NCBI RefSeq assembly: GCF_002291445.1
Contig: NZ_CP014137.1
Location: 2,356,001 to 2,420,000 of the forward strand
Source of the DNA: Brenneria goodwinii
Lineage (GTDB): Bacteria; Pseudomonadota; Gammaproteobacteria; Enterobacterales; Enterobacteriaceae
DNA: 64,000 nucleotides
Direction: 5' to 3'
Shown here piece after piece: positions 16,744 through 24,499 of this stretch. The notes under the pieces were generated by a model. It was given only the letters and a program-made list of their open reading frames with translations. It ran no database searches and was not told the DNA's origin. Position numbers and translations under genes: made by a program. The number at the start of each line of letters is the position of its first letter. Position 1 is the stretch's first letter.

Positions 16744-17631
16744 ATGTCTAGTCTTGCATTTCCCTGTCAACAGGTTGGTGACTTAACAATTACCGCGGTC
16801 AGCGATGGCTATCTCCACGCCAGCCTCGACATCCTCTCGAATATCGATCCGGCCGATGCCTCCCGGATGCAAGAGAGTGCGGGGATACAGGATCATACCG
16901 CGATCCATATCAACTGCTACCTGGTGCGTGGAGGCGGCCGCACGATCCTGATCGATGCTGGAGCGGGCGGCGTCAAGCAATGGGGCGGTCGATTGACGAC
17001 CAATCTGTCGCTGGCTGGCGTCCAGCCTTCCGAGATCGACGCGATTCTGTTGACTCATGCCCACCCCGATCATGTCGGAGGGCTAACGGACGCTTCAGGA
17101 GAAGCCGTCTTCCCGAATGCCGAGCTTATCGCCCACCGTCGGGAAATCGCGTTCTGGCAGGACGACGGCAATCTGAGCCGCGCGCCCGAGCGTGCCCGTG
17201 GTAACTTCCTCATGGCGCGTCAGGCATTCGACGGCTATCGCGACAGACTGCGCGCCTTCGATGCCGGAGAGGTGCTTCCCGGCGTGACTGCGGTTCCGCT
17301 TCCGGGCCACACGGCCGGGCACACCGGCTATCGTCTCGAATCCGGCGGGCAAAACCTGCTGGTCTGGGGAGATATCGTCCATTTCCCCCAGATTCAGATT
17401 CCGCGCCCAAATGTATCGATTGCCTTCGATCAGGATGCGCATCTAGCCGCCGCGACACGATCGAGACTGCTGGACCTCGCCAGTTCGGAGCGATTGCCGA
17501 TCGCCGGTATGCATTTGGGTGAACTCGGTTTCGCTCAAATCGAACGAACAGTTTCAGGTTACCGTATTGCTTACGATATAGCCCCCTGCGGGAGCGGCGG
17601 CGGAATAACGCCGGATAAAACAGAGGGTTAA
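16744..17631 (+). CDS. Metallo-beta-lactamase-fold hydrolase
   Basis: 295 aa. The metal-binding motif HAHPDH is at residues 105-110 (LLTHAHPDHVGG). Downstream ligands are the His of GHTAGHTGY, the Asp of WGDIVHF and the His of AGMHLGELGF. The layout resembles the lactonase/glyoxalase-II-like subgroup and lacks a signal peptide, so it is probably cytoplasmic. Substrate is unknown; a lactone or ester is a reasonable guess. It is 149 nt downstream of the 16046 gene and in the same LysR module, suggesting catabolism or detoxification of the effector of that regulator. Confidence 0.85.
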   Translation: MSSLAFPCQQVGDLTITAVSDGYLHASLDILSNIDPADASRMQESAGIQDHTAIHINCYLVRGGGRTILIDAGAGGVKQWGGRLTTNLSLAGVQPSEIDAILLTHAHPDHVGGLTDASGEAVFPNAELIAHRREIAFWQDDGNLSRAPERARGNFLMARQAFDGYRDRLRAFDAGEVLPGVTAVPLPGHTAGHTGYRLESGGQNLLVWGDIVHFPQIQIPRPNVSIAFDQDAHLAAATRSRLLDLASSERLPIAGMHLGELGFAQIERTVSGYRIAYDIAPCGSGGGITPDKTEG

Positions 17632-17671
17632 CATAATTCCCTCCCCGCCCCAACCCTTCCCTTGCCAGGGG

Positions 17672-17765
17672 CTGTCTCTTATGTCACATTTTTATGCAGA
17701 TACAGAGACAGTTTCGTGCGCCACAATACCGCCATTTTCATGCGACCTCGTCGCACGCGCCCGAC
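17672..17765 (-). mobile_element. Structured miniature element, copy D (truncated)
   Basis: Begins CTGTCTCTTATGTCACA, an IS50-like end, and matches the terminal 95 bp or so of copies A and C in the orientation opposite to copy A. It retains hairpin ATGCGAC-CTC-GTCGCAC at 17740-17756, where two base pairs differ in a compensated way from the other copies. The remainder and the far end are absent. The left flank is again the CCCTTGCCAGGGG repeat. Confidence 0.75.
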
Positions 17766-17846
17766 CCAGGGGTGAGGAAGTAAACCGGGCGCGTTAATTG
17801 TTCGCGCTTGCGCTGATGAAACCGCCGCGGCAGCAAAACATTTCCT

Positions 17847-17888
17847 TTGCATTACCTCGTTGCATTTTGTTATGTTATTACATAACAA
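17847..17888 (+). promoter_or_regulatory. Probable promoter with Zur-like palindrome
   Basis: TTGTTATG-N6-CATAACAA (17867-17888): perfect 8-base arms. The inner 18-mer GTTATGTTATTACATAAC differs at one position from GTTATGTTATAACATAAC, the palindrome form I associate with bacterial Zur boxes. A possible minus-35 TTGCAT (17847-17852) and minus-10 TATGTT (17871-17876) are 18 bp apart, so the palindrome covers the minus-10, as expected for a repressor site. Zur binding is inference. Confidence 0.55.
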
Positions 17889-17914
17889 GACATCACAAAT
17901 GTAGCGCAGCAATA

Positions 17915-18718
17915 ATGATCAACAGCAGCAAACCGGCGGAAACTCTGTTGGAGGTGGATAACCTTAGCCTGTCCATAGGTACGGAGTGCAAAATCAGCGA
18001 TCTTACTTTCAACCTGCGCGCCGGGGAGAAAGTGTGTCTGATCGGCGCATCCGGCTCCGGTAAATCGTTAACCGCCAAAATGATTATCGGCACGCCGCCG
18101 GCAGGCTGCCGAATCAGCGGGCAAATCCGGGTAAACGGGGAAAATGTGACGCATTTGAGCGCGCTCGCCCGACCGGCCTCCTCACGCGTGTCCGCTATTT
18201 TTCAGGACTCCGCCACGGCGCTGAATCCACTAATGACGCTCGGCAAACAACTGGCGCTGGCATTGGGCGTATCGTCGCAGGATGAGCTTGGCATGCTGCT
18301 GGATGACATGGGGCTGGGCGATATCGCCAATCTGCCGCGTCGCTATCCATCGGAACTGTCCGGCGGACAACGCCAGCGTATTTGCATCGCGCTGGCGCTG
18401 CTGAGCCGAACCCGTTTACTGGTTGCCGATGAACCCACGACCGCGCTGGATGTCATTACCCAACAGCAGGTTTTACAGGTTTTGCAGGCCAGATGCGCGC
18501 AGCCGTCGGCCCCGGCGCTGCTGTTTATTACGCATGATATCGCCGTGGCGGCGCAGCTTTGCCAGCGTGGGCTGGTGATGGAACAAGGCCGGCTGGTTGA
18601 ATCCGGCAGCATGCGGCAGTTGCTGAACGCGCCGCAACATCCCTATACACGCAGTCTGATCAAGGCGGCCCGTCACGCCGATATGTCATTGGCCACCGTC
18701 GGAGAACTTGCCGGATGA
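17915..18718 (+). CDS. Opp/Nik/Cnt-type ABC transporter ATP-binding protein (DppD-like)
   Basis: About 267 aa from ATG 17915 (MINSSKPAET); the open frame extends 39 codons upstream over the palindrome and promoter, so the later start is preferred. Visible: Walker A GASGSGKSL, Q-loop IFQDSATALNPLMT, signature LSGGQRQRICIALAL, Walker B LLVADEPTTALD, switch FITHDIAVA, and the C-terminal PQHPYTRSLI of oligopeptide/nickel ATPases. It overlaps the second ATPase by 4 nt and is first in a five-gene operon. Confidence 0.88.
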   Translation: MINSSKPAETLLEVDNLSLSIGTECKISDLTFNLRAGEKVCLIGASGSGKSLTAKMIIGTPPAGCRISGQIRVNGENVTHLSALARPASSRVSAIFQDSATALNPLMTLGKQLALALGVSSQDELGMLLDDMGLGDIANLPRRYPSELSGGQRQRICIALALLSRTRLLVADEPTTALDVITQQQVLQVLQARCAQPSAPALLFITHDIAVAAQLCQRGLVMEQGRLVESGSMRQLLNAPQHPYTRSLIKAARHADMSLATVGELAG

Positions 18719-19557
18719 GTCGCCATCTTCACGCCGTTTCAACGCCGTTTTTGCACATGGCGAACGTGAGCCGCCACCGTCGCTCACCGCGTTTCCCGTG
18801 GCAAAAAGCCGATCCCGCCAGCGCGATTTTCCGCGATCTGTCGCTGAGTCTGCAACGCCATGAACGCGTTGGTCTGGTCGGCGTATCCGGCTGCGGCAAA
18901 TCCACGCTGCTGAAAACGCTGCTGGCGTTGGACACGCCGGACAGCGGCACGATACACTGCGACGGCCAATTGGTGCGGCCCGGCTCCGTACGTTCACTGC
19001 TGTGGTACCGCCGCCGCGTACAGTACATTCCGCAAGATCCGGTCGGTTCTCTGGATCCGCGCCAGCCGGTCTGCGCGTTGATTGCCGAACCGTTAAAGCG
19101 CCTGAGAAGCGGCGAAAATATTTCGTCATGCGTCCGGGACGCCATGGATCAGGTGGGGCTGAGCGCCAGCTTATCGACAAGACCTGCCGGTCTGCTGTCG
19201 GGCGGGCAGGCCCAGCGAGTGGCGATAGCCCGCGCGCTGGTGGCGCGTCCTGATTTTTTACTGGCTGACGAACCCATCAGCGGGCTGGATTTACCGCTGC
19301 GCGAACAAATAAAAGCCCTGCTACAGCAGGTGACGTTACAAAATAATATGGGATTACTGATGGTGTCGCACGACATCTCAATGATCGCCGGTTTGTGCGA
19401 ACGTATGCTGGTCATGGACGATGGACGCATTATCGAAGATCGCCCGACGGCCGATGTGCTGGCATCGCCATTGCATACGCATACTCACCGGTTATTAGCG
19501 GCAATCCCCTCTTTAACGACGCCATTTCACACCACCGCTAACCGTGCGGCGGTGTGA
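18715..19557 (+). CDS. Opp/Nik/Cnt-type ABC transporter ATP-binding protein (DppF-like)
   Basis: 280 aa. Visible: Walker A GVSGCGKST, Q-loop YIPQDPVGSLDPRQ, signature LSGGQAQRVAIARAL, Walker B FLLADEPISGLD, switch MVSHDISMI, then HTHTHRLLAAIPSL replacing the usual PxHPYT element. Paired with the upstream DppD-like ATPase through a 4-nt overlap; the two would power the fused permease encoded three genes later. Confidence 0.88.
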   Translation: MSRHLHAVSTPFLHMANVSRHRRSPRFPWQKADPASAIFRDLSLSLQRHERVGLVGVSGCGKSTLLKTLLALDTPDSGTIHCDGQLVRPGSVRSLLWYRRRVQYIPQDPVGSLDPRQPVCALIAEPLKRLRSGENISSCVRDAMDQVGLSASLSTRPAGLLSGGQAQRVAIARALVARPDFLLADEPISGLDLPLREQIKALLQQVTLQNNMGLLMVSHDISMIAGLCERMLVMDDGRIIEDRPTADVLASPLHTHTHRLLAAIPSLTTPFHTTANRAAV

Positions 19558-19609
19558 AAATGAAAGGCATATACCCGATAGATTTTCAAATGAAGGGTAT
19601 TTTGAATTA

Positions 19610-20869
19610 ATGGATGATTCTATGTCAGACCTCGCTAACAGCCGCGTACTGCGGCCTTACCCGCCGTTATTACTGGGCAGCCAGCTTGTTTTCAATATTG
19701 GCTTTTATGCCGTCGTACCCTTTCTGGCCATCTTCCTGCGTGACGACATGCTGCTGTCCGGCTGGACGATTGGTCTGGTCATCGGCTTAAGAACCTTTTC
19801 GCAACAGGGGATGTTTTTGGTCGGCGGCGCGCTGGCCGACCGCTTTGGCGCGCGCGGCATTATTCTGTGCGGCTGCGTGGTGCGCATTGCCGGCTATCTG
19901 TTATTGGCGCTGTCGGATTCGCTGTGGCCGATCATCCTGGGCGCCTGCCTGACCGGCGTGGGGGGCGCGCTGTTCTCGCCGTCTATTGAGGCGCTGATGG
20001 CGCAGGCCGGAAGCTACAGTGAGAAACAGGGAAAACGCAGCCGTTCGGAATGGTTCGCGCTGTTTGCCATCTGCGGCGAGCTGGGCGCCGTACTGGGGCC
20101 GCTGCTCGGCTCGATGCTGGCCGGATACGGTTTTCAACGGGTTGCCCTGGCGGGTTCGCTGGTGTTTTTGCTGGCGCTGTTCGTACTGTTTTTCAGTCTG
20201 CCCGCCACGCCCCGCAATCAGTCAACCCTGCGCATCGCCCCCTGGTGGCAGACTTTCCGCCAGCGGCGTTTTGTGGCGTTCATCATTGCCTATAGCGCCT
20301 ACCTGTTCAGTTATAACCAACTCTATCTGGCCCTGCCGGTGGAGTTGCATCGTGCCGGCGGCAGTGAAAAAGATCTCGGCCCGCTGTTTGTACTGGCATC
20401 GCTGATGGTGATCGCTCTGCAACTGCCGCTGGCGCGGTTCGCCCGCCGTCTTGGCGCGGCCCGCATGCTGCCGCTGGGATTTGCCCTGCTGTCGGCCTCT
20501 TTTGTCAGCGTGGCGCTGTTTGCGCCCATGACGCCGGCGGAAGGCTGGCTACGATTGCTGCCGGCGATCTCCCTGATCACTTTATTGACGCTGGGGCAAA
20601 TGCTCATTGTTCCCGTCGGCATGGATCTTGTTCCCCATTTTGCCAATAACCACAATCTGGGCGCGCACTATGGCGCATTGGCGTCTATGGGGGGCGTGGC
20701 GGTGCTGGCGGGCAATTTCTTGCTCGGCGGCCAGCTTGACTACGCGCTGACGCCCTCGCCGCAGGCCGCTATCCCCTGGCTGATGCTGGCTGCCGTTCCG
20801 CTTTGCAGCGCATTGGCGATGGTGCTGATTTGCCGCCCGTTTAAACACACTCTCCCTTTGAACCAATAG
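19610..20869 (+). CDS. MFS transporter (DHA1-like), probable exporter
   Basis: About 419 aa, twelve membrane segments. The MFS loop motif GALADRFGARG follows segment 2. The frame is open from 19544, but ATG 19610 (MDDSMSDLAN) or ATG 19622 is preferred: GAAGGG lies upstream and earlier residues overlap the previous gene. It sits between the ATPase and binding-protein genes of an Opp-type importer. In Cnt (staphylopine) loci an MFS protein exports the metallophore that the ABC system re-imports, so a metallophore role is possible here. A drug or peptide exporter is an alternative. Confidence 0.8.
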   Translation: MDDSMSDLANSRVLRPYPPLLLGSQLVFNIGFYAVVPFLAIFLRDDMLLSGWTIGLVIGLRTFSQQGMFLVGGALADRFGARGIILCGCVVRIAGYLLLALSDSLWPIILGACLTGVGGALFSPSIEALMAQAGSYSEKQGKRSRSEWFALFAICGELGAVLGPLLGSMLAGYGFQRVALAGSLVFLLALFVLFFSLPATPRNQSTLRIAPWWQTFRQRRFVAFIIAYSAYLFSYNQLYLALPVELHRAGGSEKDLGPLFVLASLMVIALQLPLARFARRLGAARMLPLGFALLSASFVSVALFAPMTPAEGWLRLLPAISLITLLTLGQMLIVPVGMDLVPHFANNHNLGAHYGALASMGGVAVLAGNFLLGGQLDYALTPSPQAAIPWLMLAAVPLCSALAMVLICRPFKHTLPLNQ

Positions 20870-20878
20870 GACCGCCCC

Positions 20879-22393
20879 ATGAATATTCGCCCCTTATGGC
20901 CGATTTCCGGTCTGTTTTGCGCTACCCTGCTCCTTTCCGGCTGCTTCAACGAACCCGAGGAAACGCAGGCCGCTGATAGCGGCAGCCGTCTGAAACTGGC
21001 TATGCTGCAACCGCCGCGATCCGGGCTGACGCCGCTCAGCGATGATGCGTTCAAACTGTCGCGCTGGAGCACGGCGGAGACGCTGGTCGTGCTGGATGAA
21101 CTCGGTGAAGCCCAACCGGCGCTGGCCGCCCGCTGGCAGCAAATCGACGACAAAACCTGGCGTTTTGAATTGCGCCCGAACGTTCATTTCCATGACGGCG
21201 CCGCGCTGACCGCGGCAACGGTGGTCAATGCGCTCACGGTCGCCTCGACCGCCGCGCCGAAACCGCGCATCCTCGACGGTGTTCAGATGAGCGTCGCGGC
21301 GAATGGCGATAACGCCGTCATCGTATCAACCGCCACTCCCGATCCCTTGATCCCTCAGCGGCTTTCCAGCCCGCAGTTGGCGATTCTATCTGCCGGCGCC
21401 TATGGCGCAGATGGCGTAGTCAACCCGCAAAACACCGGCAGCGGCCCCTTTGTGCTGCGCAGTGTGAACGGCACCAGCGGCGCCACGCTGGACAGATTCG
21501 ACGGCTATTGGGGCGAGAAGGCCCAGGCCAGCGGAATCGATGTCAGTTTCGTGCCGGATGGTACGGCACGCGCCGCCGCATTGCGCACCGGAGCGGCGGA
21601 TATCGTTGAGGCCATTCCGGTATCGCAGGCGCCATTGCTGGATCAAAAACTGGTGCATGAAGTGCCGATGCCGCGTACCAATACGCTTTACCTCAATACT
21701 CGTCAGGGGCCGATGACAGATCCGGCGCTGCGCGCGGCGGTGCGTAACGCGATAGATCGCCAGCAACTGGTGGATAACGTTTATGAAAAACGCGCAGACG
21801 TCGCGCAGGGATTGCTTGGTCCAGCGTTGCCGTGGGCCGCTCAGTTGCGTCAACCGGTCGCCGACCCGGTACGGGCCGCGTCACCCAATGGTACGAGCAT
21901 TACGCTGGCCACCTTCAGCGATCGCGCTGAATTGCCCGAAGTGGCGGTCTATCTGGCGCAACAGCTCACCGCCGCCGGTTTTACGGTAAAACAGGTGGTG
22001 CGCGAATACGCCCAGATTGAATCCGATGCGCTGGCCGGCAAATTCGACGCCTTTATTTTATCCCGCGCCACGGTGCTGGATTCCGGCGATCCCGTCGCCT
22101 ATCTCTACAGTGATTTCTCCTGCGAAGGCTCTTTCAATATTTCCCAGCTCTGCCGCCCGGAAATCGATCGGGCATTGCAACAGGCGGCCGCCATTCCGGC
22201 GGGCGATGAACGCCGTCAGGCAATTATGCGGGCGGAAAATCTGATTTTAGCCAGCGACGCCGCCATCCCGATGCTGCACGAACGCGTTATTCAGGGAGAA
22301 AGCGCGCAGGTGGCCGATGCGCTGCGCGATCCGCGCGAACGTACCCTGATCGACAGCGCCACCCGCATCGCTCCGAACAAAAAAGAGCAATGA
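20879..22393 (+). CDS. Opp/Nik/Cnt-type substrate-binding lipoprotein
   Basis: 504 aa, SBP_bac_5 family. A lipoprotein signal is clear: hydrophobic core then LLSGC (Cys about residue 22), so it is membrane-anchored, which is less usual for this family in Gram-negatives. Family blocks: LAARWQQIDDKTWRFELRPNVHFHDG, NTGSGPFVL, FDGYWG, PRTNTLYLNT, DPALRAAVRNAIDRQQL. A DFSCEGSFNISQLCRPEID segment carries two cysteines. It starts 9 nt after the MFS gene. Ligand unknown: peptide, metal or metal-opine complex. Confidence 0.85.
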   Translation: MNIRPLWPISGLFCATLLLSGCFNEPEETQAADSGSRLKLAMLQPPRSGLTPLSDDAFKLSRWSTAETLVVLDELGEAQPALAARWQQIDDKTWRFELRPNVHFHDGAALTAATVVNALTVASTAAPKPRILDGVQMSVAANGDNAVIVSTATPDPLIPQRLSSPQLAILSAGAYGADGVVNPQNTGSGPFVLRSVNGTSGATLDRFDGYWGEKAQASGIDVSFVPDGTARAAALRTGAADIVEAIPVSQAPLLDQKLVHEVPMPRTNTLYLNTRQGPMTDPALRAAVRNAIDRQQLVDNVYEKRADVAQGLLGPALPWAAQLRQPVADPVRAASPNGTSITLATFSDRAELPEVAVYLAQQLTAAGFTVKQVVREYAQIESDALAGKFDAFILSRATVLDSGDPVAYLYSDFSCEGSFNISQLCRPEIDRALQQAAAIPAGDERRQAIMRAENLILASDAAIPMLHERVIQGESAQVADALRDPRERTLIDSATRIAPNKKEQ

Positions 22394-22426
22394 GGCGTGA
22401 ATGGCCGTAACGAGTGAAACCTTGTC

Positions 22427-24205
22427 ATGAGTGAAACCTTATATTGCCGCACCTGCGCCGGGATCGGCCGCGCCAGGCCGCCCCGCTATGGGGTGTTGAT
22501 CCCGCTTTTTTCCCGCCTGCTGACGCTGGCGGCGATTATCGCGCTGATAGGCATCCTGCCATGGCTGTCGGGACAGGATCCGGCGCTGGCTTTGCTGCGC
22601 GCCCGTTCAAGCGAACAGGAGGCGACGGCGGAAACGCTGAATGCCATACGCCAGTCGCTGGGGTTGGACCAGGGACCGTTGCAGCTGCTGGCGAACTGGC
22701 TTAGCGGCTTACTGCGCGGCGATGCGGGAAATTCATGGGTATCGGGCCGTCCGGTCTTACCGGGCATGTTGCAGGCGGCGGGCGTATCGCTGACCCTGAT
22801 GGCATCCGCCGCGCTGGTCGCCTTTTCGCTGGCGGCGCTGCTGTGCGCCAATACATTCCGACAGGGGTTACACGGTCAAATACGCCGCTCAAGCGGCCTC
22901 CTGGCGGCCATGTTTACGGCGCTGCCGGAGTTCCTGCTGGCGTCGTTTCTGCTGATTGTCGGGGCGGTGTGGCTGCAATGGTTCCCGCCCTACGGCTGGA
23001 ACGGGCTGCACTATGCGGTATTGCCATCACTGGCGTTGGGCATTCCCGCCGGCGGCTACCTCGGGCGCATTATCGCCGATGCGCTGTCGGCCACCTTCAG
23101 CGAAAGCTGGCTGACCACATGGAGCGTTGCGGGCATCAGCCGCCGACACATCGCGTTGGCGGTATTGCAACGCACATTGCCGGGCGTAATGCCGCTGGTG
23201 GGACTGGTCTTAGTCTCTCTAACGGGCGGCGCCATTGCGGTGGAAAAAGTTTTCGCCATACCGGGCCTTGGCCGGGCGACGCTGGGCGCGGCGGCGGCGC
23301 AGGATCTCCCGGCGTTGCAGGCGGGCGTACTGATTTTACTGGTTATCGCGTCGATTGCCGGTATGGCCGCCGGCGGTGTGCGGCTGCTGATACTTGGCCG
23401 CGCGCTGAACAATGGCGCGATGCCGGTGCCGGAAGAGAACCAGATGACGGTATCGCGCTATGCCATCTGGCTGCCAATACTCTGTCTGCTGCTGTTAGCG
23501 GTATTGCTGATCGCCGGGCTACCGCGGGATCCCTATACGTCCGCATTCTTACGTTTACAATCGCCCTCTTTTACGCTGCCGTTTGGCGCGGATGCCATGG
23601 GACGCGACCTGCTGGCGCGCGTCGCTCACGGCACGCTGAATACCTGCATTCTGGCGTTGGCGGTTTCGCTGGCCTGCCTGGCGATTGGGCTGCTTATCGG
23701 TCTGTTCCCGCGTCTGTTTATCGGCCCGGTGGAAGTGACCAACGCCCTGCCCCCGGTGATTGCCGGTCTGCTGGTGGCGGCAATCAATGGCCCGACAGCC
23801 ACGGGGGCTGCGTTGGCGGTGACCGCCGTCAGTTGGGCGCCGCTGGCGGCGCATACCGCGGCATTGGTGTCGGAAATCGGCGCGCGCCCCTACATCCGCA
23901 TGTTGCCGGTAATCGGTGTCGGGCCCGTACGCCGCAGTCTGTTTTACGTCTTGCCCGCGCTGATTGGGCCACTATTCCGTCATGCCATGCTGCGGTTGCC
24001 GGGCATCGCGCTGGCGCTGGCTTCGCTGGGATTTTTGGGATTGGGCGCGTCGCCGCCAACGCCGGAGTGGGGCCGCGTACTGGCGGAAGGCATGCCGTAT
24101 ATCGAGCGGGCCTTCTGGAGCGTACTGGCGCCCGCCGCCGCATTGAGCATTTTGTCGATACTGGCGGTCAGCGCCGCCAACCTGTCCGGCCGGCCCAAGC
24201 GTTAG
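22427..24205 (+). CDS. Opp/Nik/Cnt-type ABC transporter permease, DppB and DppC halves fused
   Basis: 592 aa. The N-terminal half is DppB/NikB-like (LRSG-type loop, LARSS EQEATAETLNAIRQSLGLDQG, coupling region RRHIALAVLQRTLPGVMPLVG, EKVFAIPGLGR). The C-terminal half from about residue 345 is DppC/NikC-like (PFGADAMGRDLLARVAHGT, LPALIGPLFRHAMLRLPGIALALASLGFLGLG, PEWGRVLAEG). These are normally two genes. It ends the operon: ATPase, ATPase, MFS, binding protein, fused permease. Confidence 0.85.
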   Translation: MSETLYCRTCAGIGRARPPRYGVLIPLFSRLLTLAAIIALIGILPWLSGQDPALALLRARSSEQEATAETLNAIRQSLGLDQGPLQLLANWLSGLLRGDAGNSWVSGRPVLPGMLQAAGVSLTLMASAALVAFSLAALLCANTFRQGLHGQIRRSSGLLAAMFTALPEFLLASFLLIVGAVWLQWFPPYGWNGLHYAVLPSLALGIPAGGYLGRIIADALSATFSESWLTTWSVAGISRRHIALAVLQRTLPGVMPLVGLVLVSLTGGAIAVEKVFAIPGLGRATLGAAAAQDLPALQAGVLILLVIASIAGMAAGGVRLLILGRALNNGAMPVPEENQMTVSRYAIWLPILCLLLLAVLLIAGLPRDPYTSAFLRLQSPSFTLPFGADAMGRDLLARVAHGTLNTCILALAVSLACLAIGLLIGLFPRLFIGPVEVTNALPPVIAGLLVAAINGPTATGAALAVTAVSWAPLAAHTAALVSEIGARPYIRMLPVIGVGPVRRSLFYVLPALIGPLFRHAMLRLPGIALALASLGFLGLGASPPTPEWGRVLAEGMPYIERAFWSVLAPAAALSILSILAVSAANLSGRPKR

Positions 24206-24252
24206 TCCGTTGCTATGGGTTTAAGGGGCGAAACGACGGGTAAGGATAATCA

Positions 24253-24375
24253 TTACGCTGGCAAGTTCGCCCCAAGCACAAAGGACAACGCTTTAGCCTC
24301 TGCCAGCAATAATTGCTGACTGGCCGCATCCTCGGGATAGGAAAGATCGCTAAAAATAAAAGCTATGGCACTATC
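24253..24375 (-). pseudogene. Possible coding remnant between the ABC operon and amn
   Basis: Minus strand reads DSAIAFIFSDLSYPEDAASQ and continues QLLLAEAKALSFVLGANLPA before a stop, protein-like but without a start codon or ribosome-binding site and closed upstream by a stop. It may be the tail of a decayed gene. Family not recognised. Nothing else was seen in the 294-bp gap. Confidence 0.25.
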
Positions 24376-24499
24376 TTATTTAGTGAAACCTGCGCTATCG
24401 GGGGGAAGCCGCGCCGCTGCGGCCGGAGGACGAAGGGTATATACTCACTTTCAGTTCGCCACACGGTTGAAGAATTGAAAACCAATGAGAGGAGAGAAT

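Noticed and set aside
14534..17765. Calling 14.5-17.8 kb a proven composite transposon
   Set aside because: Copy A has its own perfect target duplication, copy D is truncated, and no duplication spanning both was found. The bracketing is reported as an observation only.
17798..17914. Upstream extension of the first Opp-type ATPase
   Set aside because: The extra 39 codons cover the promoter and Zur-like palindrome and do not resemble ATPase N-termini.
22735..24243. A 502-codon open frame overlapping the fused permease in another frame
   Set aside because: It is low-complexity (Gly/Arg/Ala-rich), lacks family motifs, and lies over a gene with clear permease signatures in GC-rich DNA.
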